Assembly (NCBI GenBank): GCA_004295015.1
Contig: SHNE01000042.1
Location: forward strand, 1 to 41,491
Origin: Bacteroidota bacterium
Lineage (GTDB): Bacteria > Bacteroidota > Bacteroidia > AKYH767-A > 2013-40CM-41-45
Direction: 5' to 3'
Length of the DNA: 41,491 bases
Under the pieces are notes generated by a model. The model saw only the letters and a list, made by a program, of their open reading frames with translations. It did no database searches and was not told where the DNA came from. Of this stretch, positions 1-8,975 are shown piece after piece; the first letter of the stretch is position 1, and the number at the start of each line of letters is the position of its first letter. The translations under genes and the position numbers were made by a program.

Positions 1-32
1 TTAAATTATTTATTGGGGTGTAAATATTTTCA

Positions 33-200
33 AATTGCCACGCCCTTCAGGGCGTGGATAAATTCAAAGCGTGATATTGGCTTTAGCCAAATCTTTTTTA
101 CCGCACAAATATTTCAGAGCGATTAAATGTGGCGGAGTGTTTTGGCTAAAGCCAAGTTGGTTTTGTACTCTTTATCCACGGCCTGAAGGCCGTGGCAATT
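33..200. repeat. Palindromic element copy 1 (nested hairpins)
   Basis: The element starts AATTGCCACG and ends CGTGGCAATT. The left-end hairpin has stem CCACGCCC and loop TTCA; the right-end hairpin has stem CCACGGCC and loop TGAA. Both stems are perfect 8-bp pairings. Inside them sits an exact 14-bp inverted pair, TTGGCTTTAGCCAA at 77-90 and TTGGCTAAAGCCAA at 142-155, each itself a hairpin. The centre (CCGCACA and TGTGGCGG) can also pair with a bulge. The whole element can therefore fold as one long arm or as four small hairpins, as in paired REP (BIME-like) sequences. Confidence 0.85.
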
Positions 201-382
201 CAAACCGGGTGTGACCAAGTTGTTGGTGTTGCTTTGAGTTTCGACCTGATGATTATAGCAATTTAGATTGACTAAGACCAAGTTATCAATGGAACTTTTA
301 AGCACGCTCTTCAAAACTTAGTATTTTAAAAACTGCCTGCGTTTTGAAATTTATATTATTTATGTGGGAGTATTTTTTTTCT

Positions 383-550
383 AATTGCCACGCCCTTCAG
401 GGCGTGGATAAATTCAAAGCGTGAAAATGGCTTTAGCCAAATCTTTTTTACCGCACAAATATTTCAGGGCGATTAAATATGGCGGAGTGTTTTGGCTAAA
501 GCCAAGCTGGGGTTGTACTCTTTATCCACGGCCTGAAGGCCGTGGCAATT
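383..550. repeat. Palindromic element copy 2
   Basis: This copy has the same length (168 bp) and architecture as the copy at 33-200, with only a few substitutions. Both end hairpins and both inner TTGGCT hairpins are intact. Confidence 0.85.
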
Positions 551-733
551 CAAACCGGGTGTGACCAAGTTGTTGGTGTTGTTTTGAGTTTCGACCTGAT
601 GATTATAGCAATTTAGATTGACTAAGACCAGGTTATCAATGGAACTTTTAAGCACGCTCTTCAAATCTTAGTATTTTAAAAACTGCCTGCGTTTTAAAAT
701 TTAAACTAATTTATTTGGGATTAATTTTTTTCA

Positions 734-901
734 AATTGCCACGCCCTTCAGGGCGTGGATAAATTCAAGGCACGAAAATGGCTTTAGCCAAATCTTTTTT
801 ACCGCACAAATATTTCAGAGCGATTAAATATGGCGGAGTGTTTTGGCTAATGCCAAACAAGGGTTGTATTTTTTATCCACGGCCTGAAGGCTGTGGCAAT
901 T
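734..901. repeat. Palindromic element copy 3 (slightly decayed)
   Basis: This copy is also 168 bp. The right-end hairpin carries one C-to-T change that leaves a G-U pair (GGCTGTGG), and the right inner hairpin is broken by one base (TTGGCTAATGCCAA). It is the last copy before the E1 gene and lacks the following spacer, so it is probably the oldest or edge copy. Confidence 0.8.
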
Positions 902-916
902 GAGAGTCGGCTTTTA

Positions 917-2995
917 TCAATAACCCAGCACTTTCTCAATCACCTTCCCAACCTTTTCCGCATTCGGAATCATGGCAAATTCGAGGGTTGAATTCAGTGG
1001 GATTGCAGGTAAATTTTCCGAACCAATAATTTCCACCGGTGCATCGAGTGACTCAAAACATTCTTTGGAAATCATTCCGGCTATGGATAGTGCGAAAGAG
1101 TTGTTTACCGGTTCTTCGGTTACGACCAGACAACGGCTATGCTTCCTGACCGTTTTGAATATGGCTTCCTGATCCAAAGGCATGATCGTTCTTAAATCCA
1201 AAATCTCCACACGACCAGGTAAATTCTTTGCGGCATTTTTTGCCCAGTAAACTCCCATACCATAAGTAATTACCGTGAGGGTGGATTCTTTTCCGGCCTC
1301 AGCCTCCTGGACCATGCGCGCTTTCCCAAAAGGAATAATATAGTCTGCATCGGGTTCAATAGTCTTGGCATCCTCCGTGCCTTTTATTTTCGACCAGTAT
1401 AATCCTTTGTGTTCTAAAATAACGACCGGGTTCGGATCATAGTAGGCAGATTTAATGAGTCCCTTTAAATCGGCACCTGTACTTGGGTAGGCGATCTTAA
1501 TTCCACGAATATTTGATAACACACTTTCTATACTTGTTGAGTGATACGGACCTCCGCTTCCGTAAGCACCTATCGGTACGCGGATGATAGCACTGACAGG
1601 CCATTTACCATTACTTAAATAACAAGAGCGACTAACTTCAGTAAACAATTGATTTAATCCCGGCCAGATATAATCTGCAAATTGTACTTCAACAATTGGT
1701 TTTAATCCGACAGCACTCATACCAACCGTACTGCCTATGATAAATGCCTCTTGTATCGGAGTATTAAACACGCGATCATCACCAAACTTTTGAGCCAGTG
1801 TGGCTGCTTCGCGAAATACTCCTCCTAATCTTCTGCCTACATCCTGACCATAGAGAAGACATTCCTTATGTTTCTCCATTAATTCTTTCACAGCAAATAG
1901 AGCACAGTCAACCATTACGGTTTTTTCTTTGCCTGCAGGTTCACGCTCTCCTTTTTCTTCAGTAACAGGAGTAGGAGCATAGTCATGAGTGAATAAATCT
2001 TCAGGACGTGGATCTTCTGATTGTAATGCTTTTTCGAAATCAGATCGAACCATTATGGAGGCCCGGTCACGAATTGGATTTAAATCTTTTTCAGTGAATC
2101 CAATATCCAACAATGTTTTATAAAATTTGGGAACAGGGTCTCTTTTCTCGTGCTCAGCCAAATCATGACGATACCACTCTCTGCGAACTCCAGAGGTATG
2201 GTGACCTAACAGAGGAACTTTGGCATGAATCATAAATGGTCTGCGCTCAGTTCTGATGAGATGTAAAACTTCTCGGATGGTCTCGAAGGAAGCAAAGAAA
2301 TCTGTACCATCAATACTCCGCACTTCCATTCCTTTAAAACCAAGAGCATATTCATTCGCATCCATGGAACGAATTTCTTTTGCATGTGCAGAAATATCCC
2401 ATTCATTATCCTGAACGAAATAGAGAATTGGCATCTTTTTGAGTACAGCCATCTGAAATGCTTCAGCTACTTCGCCTTCAGTAACAGAGCCATCTCCCAG
2501 AGAACAAACTACGATGGGCTTATCGGAACCATGATCATCTGCGATGCCAATTTTTTCTTTGTACTGAATCCCCATGGCTATGCCTGTAGTAGGAATCGCT
2601 TGCATGCCTGTGGCGGAACTTTGATGAGGGATTTTTGGCATGTCATCTCTCTTCAAACTTGGATGACAATAATATGTTCTTCCACCGGAAAACGGATCAT
2701 CTCTTTTTGCAAGAAGTTGTAACATCAATTCAAAGGGCGACAAACCCAGACTTAACAAGATACTATCATCACGATAATATGCCGATAAATAATCCTGAGG
2801 AAGCAGTTGCAAACCTAAAGCTATTTGGACAGCCTCATGGCCACGTGAAGTAGCATGAACATATTTTTGGGTGATCTGAGCTTTCTCCTCGTACAAATCA
2901 GACATGGCACGTGCAGTGCTCATTAATTCAAATGCCTTAAGTAAGGTCTCCCGGTCAATTGAATTTCCGGCCTTTTTCCTGGTTTCCGTTAACAT
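917..2995 (-). CDS. Fused 2-oxoacid dehydrogenase E1, alpha and beta subunits
   Basis: This is a thiamine-diphosphate-dependent E1 component that decarboxylates a 2-oxoacid (branched-chain 2-oxoacid or pyruvate) and passes the acyl group to the lipoyl domain of E2. The 692 residues hold both subunits. The alpha-type half is about 15-340, with the TPP/Mg motif starting GDGS at 167-170 and ending at Asn197. The beta-type half is about 357-692, beginning after a Pro/Glu-rich linker. The fused form is typical of Bacteroidota, where it is usually annotated as 2-oxoisovalerate dehydrogenase; the substrate cannot be fixed from sequence alone. No E2 or E3 gene is adjacent. A separate E1 beta gene lies at 15628-16611. 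A good promoter ends only about 5 bases before the ATG, so the mRNA may be leaderless. Confidence 0.92.
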   Translation of the reverse strand: MLTETRKKAGNSIDRETLLKAFELMSTARAMSDLYEEKAQITQKYVHATSRGHEAVQIALGLQLLPQDYLSAYYRDDSILLSLGLSPFELMLQLLAKRDDPFSGGRTYYCHPSLKRDDMPKIPHQSSATGMQAIPTTGIAMGIQYKEKIGIADDHGSDKPIVVCSLGDGSVTEGEVAEAFQMAVLKKMPILYFVQDNEWDISAHAKEIRSMDANEYALGFKGMEVRSIDGTDFFASFETIREVLHLIRTERRPFMIHAKVPLLGHHTSGVRREWYRHDLAEHEKRDPVPKFYKTLLDIGFTEKDLNPIRDRASIMVRSDFEKALQSEDPRPEDLFTHDYAPTPVTEEKGEREPAGKEKTVMVDCALFAVKELMEKHKECLLYGQDVGRRLGGVFREAATLAQKFGDDRVFNTPIQEAFIIGSTVGMSAVGLKPIVEVQFADYIWPGLNQLFTEVSRSCYLSNGKWPVSAIIRVPIGAYGSGGPYHSTSIESVLSNIRGIKIAYPSTGADLKGLIKSAYYDPNPVVILEHKGLYWSKIKGTEDAKTIEPDADYIIPFGKARMVQEAEAGKESTLTVITYGMGVYWAKNAAKNLPGRVEILDLRTIMPLDQEAIFKTVRKHSRCLVVTEEPVNNSFALSIAGMISKECFESLDAPVEIIGSENLPAIPLNSTLEFAMIPNAEKVGKVIEKVLGY

Positions 2996-2999
2996 GTAA

Positions 3000-3030
3000 C
3001 AAACCTACGGGATTCCGCTTAAATGGCCAA
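3000..3030 (-). promoter_or_regulatory. Bacteroidota-type promoter of the fused E1 gene
   Basis: On the minus strand, TTG (3030-3028), a 20-nt spacer and TAGGTTTG (3007-3000) match the Bacteroidota sigma-70 consensus TTG-N19-TAnnTTTG. The expected start of transcription falls at about 2996-2994, on or next to the ATG at 2995. Confidence 0.65.
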
Positions 3031-3194
3031 GATTTAAGCATAGTTTTTATCTACAATCGAGTTGAGAATCAGGGCCTTGATGTTGAAAACATTTTGGGCT
3101 TGAAAATAATTCGTGAAGACTCTAATAAGTTGATTCAATTGAACTGTCAAGGTCAAAATTCCAATCTTAATTATTGATTGTTTAATTTTAACCC

Positions 3195-3755
3195 ATGGAA
3201 AAACCTAAGACCTATTGTGCTGCTGTGAAGTTAATGGAGAAGGACAATGTGCATGTACATTATCATGACAATGAATATGGCTTTCCAATAGAGGCTGATG
3301 ATTTACTTTTTGAGCGCTTGATATTTGAAATCAATCAGGCCGGTTTATCATGGACTACTATCCTTAACAAGCAGCACAACTTCAGAAAAGCGTATCATAA
3401 ATTTTCAGTAAAGAAAGTGGCGAAGTATGGAGATATGGACAGAGTTAGATTATTGTCTGATGCCGGTATCATAAGAAACAGATTGAAAGTGGATGCTGCA
3501 ATTGAAAATGCAAAAACGATTCTTCGATTGCAAAAAGAATTCGGATCGTTCAAGGCGTGGCTTGATCATCATCATCCATTAAAAAGAGAGGAATGGGTAA
3601 AATTATTTAAAACAACTTTTCGTTTTACAGGAGGAGAAATTGTGAACGAATTTCTGATGAGCTGCGGTTATCTCCCCGGTGCGCATACTGAAAGTTGTCC
3701 TGTTTTCAAAAAAGCTGCTAAAGCCAAGCCCGCCTGGTTGTCAGGGAAGAAATGA
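3195..3755 (+). CDS. tag: DNA-3-methyladenine glycosylase I
   Basis: This base-excision repair enzyme removes 3-methyladenine from alkylated DNA. The protein is 186 residues, the usual length. The four zinc ligands of the TAG family are all recognisable: Cys8, the His of YHDNEYG (His24), and His164 and Cys168 in HTESC. The catalytic glutamate lies in FEINQAGLSW (Glu45, equivalent to Glu38 of E. coli Tag). The gene faces the E1 gene divergently and is convergent with prfA: its TGA ends at 3755 and the prfA stop begins at 3756, with no terminator between them. Confidence 0.95.
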   Translation: MEKPKTYCAAVKLMEKDNVHVHYHDNEYGFPIEADDLLFERLIFEINQAGLSWTTILNKQHNFRKAYHKFSVKKVAKYGDMDRVRLLSDAGIIRNRLKVDAAIENAKTILRLQKEFGSFKAWLDHHHPLKREEWVKLFKTTFRFTGGEIVNEFLMSCGYLPGAHTESCPVFKKAAKAKPAWLSGKK

Positions 3756-4829
3756 TCAGGCAACGCCCTCCTTCATTTTCTCAGCATTCTCAGCGAGTTG
3801 AAGGGCGTTTAGCATGTCGGTGATATCACCTTCCATAAAGGTTCCAAGGCTATACATAGTCAATCCAATACGGTGATCGGTAATACGACTTTGTGCATAG
3901 TTATAAGTCCGGATTTTTGCACTGCGATCTCCGGAAGAGACGAGCGTTTTCCTTTTCTTCGAATCTGCTTCTAGCTTTTTATTTAATTCAAGTTCATAAA
4001 TCCTTGTTCGAAGTACAGCCAATGCTTTGTCGTAATTCTTAATTTGGGATTTTTGATCCTGACACTGGGCCACGATTCCAGTAGGAATGTGCGTAAGTCT
4101 CACCGCAGAGTAGGTAGTGTTTACAGATTGTCCTCCGGGACCGGATGAACAATACAGATCTTTTCGAATATCATTTGTTTTGATATCCACATCAAACTCA
4201 TCAGCTTCAGGAAGAACAATAACGGTTGCCGCTGAAGTATGCACACGGCCCTGAGTTTCTGTTTGTGGAACTCGCTGCACACGGTGAACACCGGATTCAT
4301 ATTTTAAGGTGCCGTAGGCTCCATCACCGACTACATCGAAGATAATTTCTTTAAATCCCCCTGCTGTTCCGGGGGTTATGTCAACCACTTCTACTTTATA
4401 TCCTTTTCGTTCGCAGTATTTATTATACATGCGAAACAAATCTCCTGCAAAAATACTGGCTTCATCACCACCGGTACCTGCCCGTATTTCGAAAATTGCA
4501 TTCTTTGAATCTTCCGGATCTGCAGGAACGAGCAATAACCTTATTTCTTCTTCAAGTTTTTCATTTCTCTCTTCCAGTTCATCCATCTCTATTTTAGCCA
4601 GTTCCCGGAATTCTTCATCCTTCTCGTTTGCCAAAACACTTTTTACATTTTCCAGGTTACTCTGAACGTTTTTGTAGATATGGTATTTCTCCACAATTTT
4701 CTGCAGATCTTTATACTCTCTGTTGAGTTGAGCAAAACGTTTCATGTCACTCATTACGGTAGGAACGCTTAACTCACGTTCTACGTCTTCGAAACGTCTG
4801 ATTATTAATTCTAATTTATCGAGTAACAT
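3756..4829 (-). CDS. prfA: Peptide chain release factor 1
   Basis: RF1 recognises UAA and UAG stop codons in the ribosomal A site and triggers peptide release. With the start at 4829 the protein is 357 residues. The codon-recognition P-x-T motif is PQT at 188-190 and the catalytic GGQ is at 232-234, almost the same positions as in E. coli RF1. The reading frame stays open upstream to 5003, but that would add 58 unrelated residues and overlap purM, so the start is placed at the ATG beginning MLLDKLELI. It lies 43 bp behind purM on the same strand, probably in one operon. Confidence 0.95.
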   Translation of the reverse strand: MLLDKLELIIRRFEDVERELSVPTVMSDMKRFAQLNREYKDLQKIVEKYHIYKNVQSNLENVKSVLANEKDEEFRELAKIEMDELEERNEKLEEEIRLLLVPADPEDSKNAIFEIRAGTGGDEASIFAGDLFRMYNKYCERKGYKVEVVDITPGTAGGFKEIIFDVVGDGAYGTLKYESGVHRVQRVPQTETQGRVHTSAATVIVLPEADEFDVDIKTNDIRKDLYCSSGPGGQSVNTTYSAVRLTHIPTGIVAQCQDQKSQIKNYDKALAVLRTRIYELELNKKLEADSKKRKTLVSSGDRSAKIRTYNYAQSRITDHRIGLTMYSLGTFMEGDITDMLNALQLAENAEKMKEGVA

Positions 4830-4872
4830 TGTATTTTTATTGTTGATTTTTGAGACGAAGAAATTCGTCGTG

Positions 4873-6063
4873 TTAATTTGTATAGTGAAAGTTTCCTTTT
4901 TCTGATGCAATTGTAAGTTCATTTTTGTCGGAGCTTTCACACCTTCCGATAATCTGTGCATCGATGTTGAAGGACTTTGATATTTCAATGATATTTTGTG
5001 CATCGGATGAATCGCAATAAATTTCCATACGATGTCCCATGTTAAAGACCTTGTACATCTCTTTCCAGTCTGTACCGCTTTCTTTCTGTATTAATTCAAA
5101 CAAGGGTGGGATAGGCAGCAGTTTGTCTTTAATAACGTGAAGCTTCTGTGTGAAATGCAACACCTTTGTTTGGCCACCGCCACTGCAATGAACCATGCCA
5201 TGAATTTTACTCCGTGAAGCTTCGAATATTTTTTTCATAACAGGCGCATAAGTACGGGTAGGAGAGAGCACAAGCTTCGCTGCCGGAATCGATAAATTCC
5301 ATGGCGCAGGAATCTGAATGCTGTCTGTCAAATTAAGCGAGCCGTTGTAAACAAATTTCTCGTCAATAAGTTTATCGTAAGTTTCCGGATATTTTTCACC
5401 GGTGATTTTAGCAAATACATCGTGTCTTGCAGAAGTCAAACCGTTACTACCCATTCCGCTGTTATAATCAGATTCATATGTCGCTTTTCCATAGGAAGCT
5501 AAGCCAATGATTACGTCTCCATTTTGAATCGTATGATTCGAAATAATATCTGATCGTTTAGCACGAGCTACTACCGTTGAATCCACAATTATCGTCCTGA
5601 CAAGATCACCGACATCTGCCGTTTCACCTCCGGTGAGTTGGATGCCTATTCCATGAGAACGCAAATCTTCCAATACCTCCTCAGTACCTTTAATAATTGC
5701 TTTGATCACTTCTGCAGGAATGAGGTTTTTATTTCTGCCTATGGTTGAAGATAAGAGCATATTGTCAACAATGCCCACGCAGAGTAAGTCGTCGACGTTC
5801 ATCATGATAGCATCCTGTGCTATCCCCTTCCAAACCGACAAGTCACCTGTTTCTTTCCAGTAAGCATAAGCAAGGGATGATTTAGTGCCGGCTCCATCGG
5901 CGTGCATTACTATACAGTAATTTTCATCACCACTCAGAATATCGGGAACTATTTTGCAAAAAGCTCCGGGAAAAAGTCCCTTATCAAGATCACGGATTGC
6001 GTCATGAACATCTTCTTTTGATGAAGAAACTCCTCTTGCTCCGTATTTGTTTTCCTGTGACAT
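4873..6063 (-). CDS. purM: Phosphoribosylformylglycinamidine cyclo-ligase (AIR synthase)
   Basis: PurM catalyses the ATP-dependent ring closure of FGAM to aminoimidazole ribonucleotide, the fifth step of purine synthesis. The protein is 396 residues, slightly longer than E. coli PurM, as is common in Bacteroidota. Recognisable family segments include the N-terminal [17 protein letters not shown], the [12 protein letters not shown] strand, the metal/phosphate region around [20 protein letters not shown] and the C-terminal [10 protein letters not shown]. It is the first gene of a two-gene unit with prfA. Confidence 0.95.
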   Translation of the reverse strand: MSQENKYGARGVSSSKEDVHDAIRDLDKGLFPGAFCKIVPDILSGDENYCIVMHADGAGTKSSLAYAYWKETGDLSVWKGIAQDAIMMNVDDLLCVGIVDNMLLSSTIGRNKNLIPAEVIKAIIKGTEEVLEDLRSHGIGIQLTGGETADVGDLVRTIIVDSTVVARAKRSDIISNHTIQNGDVIIGLASYGKATYESDYNSGMGSNGLTSARHDVFAKITGEKYPETYDKLIDEKFVYNGSLNLTDSIQIPAPWNLSIPAAKLVLSPTRTYAPVMKKIFEASRSKIHGMVHCSGGGQTKVLHFTQKLHVIKDKLLPIPPLFELIQKESGTDWKEMYKVFNMGHRMEIYCDSSDAQNIIEISKSFNIDAQIIGRCESSDKNELTIASEKGNFHYTN

Positions 6064-6110
6064 CTGTTGATATGAATTTTTCTGCTTGTGCTTTCCTTAA
6101 ATAAACGGAA

Positions 6111-6140
6111 AAAGCGTTCCACATTGCTATGGAACGCTTT
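6111..6140 (-). terminator. Intrinsic terminator after the PorE-like gene
   Basis: Perfect 11-bp stem AAAGCGTTCCA / TGGAACGCTTT with an 8-nt loop. On the minus strand the stem is followed by a run of T residues. It lies 18 bp beyond the stop codon at 6158. Confidence 0.85.
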
Positions 6141-6157
6141 TAAACATAAGACTATCG

Positions 6158-8590
6158 CTACTGTACGATGCGTATCTTCTTTCCCGGACGGAAATTTTTC
6201 TCATCAATACCGGGGTTTAGTTTTTTTAGATCTGAATCTTTCAGATTTAATTTCTTGGCTATAGCTTTGTAACTGTCCTCGCCTTTACCAAGGGTATAGA
6301 ATTTTTTATCGTAGTCTGTATAGTCGCCTTTAGGGTCAACTTTCAATTGCATACCGGCTTCAATCAGTTCTGAACGAAGATCATTTAGTTGCTTCAATTC
6401 TTTCACCGTGATGCTAAAGTTTTTCGCAATTTTAACATAGGTGTCGCCTTTCTGACAAGTATATAATTCGCCGGGACCTGATTTTTCTTTCGGTGCATCC
6501 TTCACTTCAACTTCTTTTGGAATGGAAGTGTCCTCTGTAGGAATTGAGTCAATTTGTTCTCCGGCTTTAGATCCTTCAGGAATTGAATAATTCAGATTTT
6601 CAGAGGCAGATTGACCTGTTACATAATTTGTGCGAAGGACTTTGAACTCAGTACGACGGTTTAACTGATGTGCTTCTTCTTTTTGTTTGGTTGATTTAAG
6701 TTTGCTGATAAAGGCTTCATTCAATACATCTCCGGCATTGAAGCTTCCTAAATCCCTTTCCAGTCTTCTTGGTTCACGTGCTGCATATCCTTTGTAAGTA
6801 AGTCGTTCTGCCGGAATTCCGTTTTTAATCAGATAGTTTACTACCGATTGTGCACGTCTCGATGATAGCGTGTCATTCGTCATCGGAATTGGACGTGCGT
6901 CAGTATGCGAGCCGATTTCGATTACTGTAGTTGGATTTTCATTCAGCGTGCTGAGTAATTCATCCAACGATTTTTTTGATTCAGGGCGAAGATCCCACTT
7001 ACCCAAATCGTAGTAAATTTCAGGTAATTCAATTGCACGAAGTATAGAGCGCATGGCGAAGTCAAAATCACCAATGAAATCTTTGCTTTGTTCAAGGCCG
7101 ACGGTCGATACTTCCAGGTATTTATTCAGGTAATTATTCATCGTGGCGGAAATCTTATAGGAAGTCTCCGGTTTCAGGTCAAATTTATAGGCACCTGTTT
7201 TGTCAGTTTTAAATGGAATAGATGTTCCATCACTCCCAAACATTTCAATATTTGCATTTTCAATATTTGCACGCGTGTCTGCATCATATACACGACCGGA
7301 AATAGTGAAAACCAGTGGTGGTAAATTCCATGTGTAAATATCATCACCACCTTTTCCTCCATCACGGTTTGAACTCAAGAATCCACGATCACCGGTAGTT
7401 TCATCCAATACAAATGCGAAATCGTCTGCTGAAGTATTTATTGGATATTTCAGGTTAACCGGATCTGACCATACACCGTCTGTCATTTTCGACATGAAAA
7501 TATCAAGCCCGCCCATTCCAAGGTGTCCTTTGGAAGAATAGTAAAGTGTGTTATCAGCGGTGATGAAAGGGAACATGTCATCATCAGGAGTATTAATTTT
7601 GTTTCCCAGGTTCACCGGAGTGCCCCATTCTTTCGACTTTTTATCAAAGCTTGTCATCCATATGTCCTTGCCTCCCTGACCACCATCCATGTCAGAGACA
7701 AAGTACAAGGTCATTTCATCAGCTGATAAACTTGGCTGTCCCACTGTAGCACTGTCGGCATTCAACGGAATCAGTTTAGGTTCATCCCAAGTCTGGCCTT
7801 TACGTTTAGTGTAATAAATTTCACATGAGCCCATCTTACCTTTTTCCATAGGACAACGAGTGAAAAACATATCGCTTCCTTTGCTGTCCATCGTAGCACT
7901 TCCATCATTGGCGCTTGAGTTGATTGGCTCAAGGAGTGGTTTAGGTGAACTCCATTTTCCTTTCTTGTCAACGACAGCTTCATAGAGGTCCTGGAATTTT
8001 TCACCGGTACCTCCATCATTCGCTTTTCCTATAGATTCCTGACGGGCTGAAGTGAAAATGATATGTCTGTGGTCTTTGTGCGAATAAAATGCGCCGAAAT
8101 CACCATATTTGGTGTTTACGGGAGAAAGATTTTCAACTTTATAGCGGGTAGGCTTGTCCTTCCATTTTTGAGCCTGTTCGCAGGATGCAATACCGTTAGC
8201 ACCACGCGGATCAGACGGAGCTTCTTTTACATAGTTAGTATACTGTACAATTGCCTCGTCATACTTGCCATTGTACTTAAGTGCATTGGCATAGTGAAGA
8301 ATAGCCATAGGATCTTTGTACTTTGCCTTAATCGATTTATTATACCAAACTTCCTGATTTCTGAAATCATTGGTAAGCCTGTATGATTCGGCGACTTTGT
8401 AGATGATTTCAGCCTTTTTAACTTTGTTTTTCTCTTTGGTATAGGCTTTCTTGTACAAGATGGCAGCATCGTAATAATCTCCTTTGGCAAATGCAAGGTC
8501 GGCCTGAATCAGAGGTGTTCTCTGAGCGGTGACTATGCCAGAATTTAAGACCAGGAGTGTGGCAAGAATTAAACGGGTTAATATTCTCAT
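6158..8590 (-). CDS. PorE-like envelope protein: TPR, beta-propeller, OmpA and two LysM domains
   Basis: An 810-residue secreted protein with a signal peptide ending near VTAQ (about residue 22). Domains in order are TPR-like helices (about 25-145), a PD40/WD40-like beta-propeller (about 155-430), a carboxypeptidase-regulatory-like fold starting ISGRVYDADT (about 430-505), an OmpA peptidoglycan-binding domain (about 535-660, with IGSHTDARP and NRRTEF), a Pro/Glu-rich linker, and two LysM domains (about 709-752 and 763-810). The first four domains match the architecture of PorE, which anchors the type IX secretion machinery to peptidoglycan in Porphyromonas. Paralogues with this architecture are common in Bacteroidota, so orthology to PorE is only inferred. 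PorE itself is a lipoprotein; no lipobox cysteine is seen here. The LysM pair adds a second peptidoglycan-binding module. Confidence 0.85.
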   Translation of the reverse strand: MRILTRLILATLLVLNSGIVTAQRTPLIQADLAFAKGDYYDAAILYKKAYTKEKNKVKKAEIIYKVAESYRLTNDFRNQEVWYNKSIKAKYKDPMAILHYANALKYNGKYDEAIVQYTNYVKEAPSDPRGANGIASCEQAQKWKDKPTRYKVENLSPVNTKYGDFGAFYSHKDHRHIIFTSARQESIGKANDGGTGEKFQDLYEAVVDKKGKWSSPKPLLEPINSSANDGSATMDSKGSDMFFTRCPMEKGKMGSCEIYYTKRKGQTWDEPKLIPLNADSATVGQPSLSADEMTLYFVSDMDGGQGGKDIWMTSFDKKSKEWGTPVNLGNKINTPDDDMFPFITADNTLYYSSKGHLGMGGLDIFMSKMTDGVWSDPVNLKYPINTSADDFAFVLDETTGDRGFLSSNRDGGKGGDDIYTWNLPPLVFTISGRVYDADTRANIENANIEMFGSDGTSIPFKTDKTGAYKFDLKPETSYKISATMNNYLNKYLEVSTVGLEQSKDFIGDFDFAMRSILRAIELPEIYYDLGKWDLRPESKKSLDELLSTLNENPTTVIEIGSHTDARPIPMTNDTLSSRRAQSVVNYLIKNGIPAERLTYKGYAAREPRRLERDLGSFNAGDVLNEAFISKLKSTKQKEEAHQLNRRTEFKVLRTNYVTGQSASENLNYSIPEGSKAGEQIDSIPTEDTSIPKEVEVKDAPKEKSGPGELYTCQKGDTYVKIAKNFSITVKELKQLNDLRSELIEAGMQLKVDPKGDYTDYDKKFYTLGKGEDSYKAIAKKLNLKDSDLKKLNPGIDEKNFRPGKKIRIVQ

Positions 8591-8640
8591 TTTTGGGGTA
8601 TGGGTTATGAGTAAAAACGGGAAAATGTATCCCTTTCAGG

Positions 8641-8670
8641 CAAAGAAAGCAAGATTTTTCAGGATAACAA
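8641..8670 (-). promoter_or_regulatory. Promoter of the PorE-like gene
   Basis: On the minus strand TTG (8670-8668), a 19-nt spacer and TTTCTTTG (8648-8641). The -7 box departs from TAnnTTTG at its first two bases, but the same TTTCTTTGCC box precedes pckA. The implied 5' leader is about 45 nt. Confidence 0.5.
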
Positions 8671-8912
8671 AGCCTTAATTTGAATTCATTTTAACCGTCC
8701 TTTTCAGCAGGATTTATGACCTCCTCTTGGCCCAATAGGTGCCTGGTTTTCATGGATTCAAGGGATAAATCGTGTTACTCAAATAGAACAGTTAAATCCG
8801 GATAGCAACAAGCCGTTTTAGTTAAAACAATATAAGAGTGATTTTAACTAAGCCTATGTTGCTTCGATTCATCGAATGAAGCAAGGGTGGCCGGCTAACC
8901 ATAGGAATGCAC

Positions 8913-8942
8913 TTGTTTTGAGCTAAATCTTTTTTAAATTTG
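8913..8942 (+). promoter_or_regulatory. Promoter of the barrel protein gene
   Basis: TTG (8913-8915), a 19-nt spacer and TAAATTTG (8935-8942) match the Bacteroidota consensus exactly. The implied 5' leader is about 30 nt. Confidence 0.7.
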
Positions 8943-8975
8943 TTTTATATAACTCCGAATTTTAAATTATACCCT

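Larger units (their letters stand above)
1..903. repeat. Tandem array, 350-bp period, of palindromic REP/MITE-like elements
   Basis: Three copies of a 168-bp palindromic element lie at 33-200, 383-550 and 734-901. They are separated by two near-identical spacers of 182 and 183 bp, so the true unit is about 350 bp. Bases 1-32 resemble the end of a spacer, so the array runs off the left edge. The third copy has no spacer after it and stops about 15 bp from the stop codon of the E1 gene. No transposase, such as a Y1/RAYT gene, is visible in the window, so the array would be non-autonomous. The spacer reads as a 63-residue minus-strand frame in copies 1 and 2 (314-123 and 664-473), but that frame runs straight through the hairpin sequence and has no support as a gene. 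Confidence 0.9.
8591..8975. other. Divergent intergenic region with inverted repeats
   Basis: This 385-bp gap holds the promoters of both flanking genes. Between them are a perfect 9-bp inverted repeat, TAGTTAAAA (8819-8827) / TTTTAACTA (8842-8850), and a second hairpin, TTGCTTC / GAAGCAA (8859-8884), itself enclosed by CCTATG / CATAGG. No convincing gene is seen. Confidence 0.6.

Noticed and set aside
33..901. CRISPR array
   Set aside because: The repeats are 168-bp palindromes with conserved, not variable, spacers, and no cas gene is present.
4830..5003. N-terminal extension of prfA
   Set aside because: It would overlap purM by 131 bp and add 58 residues unlike RF1. The ATG at 4829 puts PQT and GGQ at the standard RF1 positions.
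7088..8386. Plus-strand frames of 67-107 residues within the PorE-like gene
   Set aside because: They lie fully opposite a well-supported 810-residue gene and show no family features.
8859..8884. tRNA-like sequence (CGATTC near a hairpin)
   Set aside because: No cloverleaf, acceptor stem or anticodon arm can be drawn; it is a simple inverted repeat.
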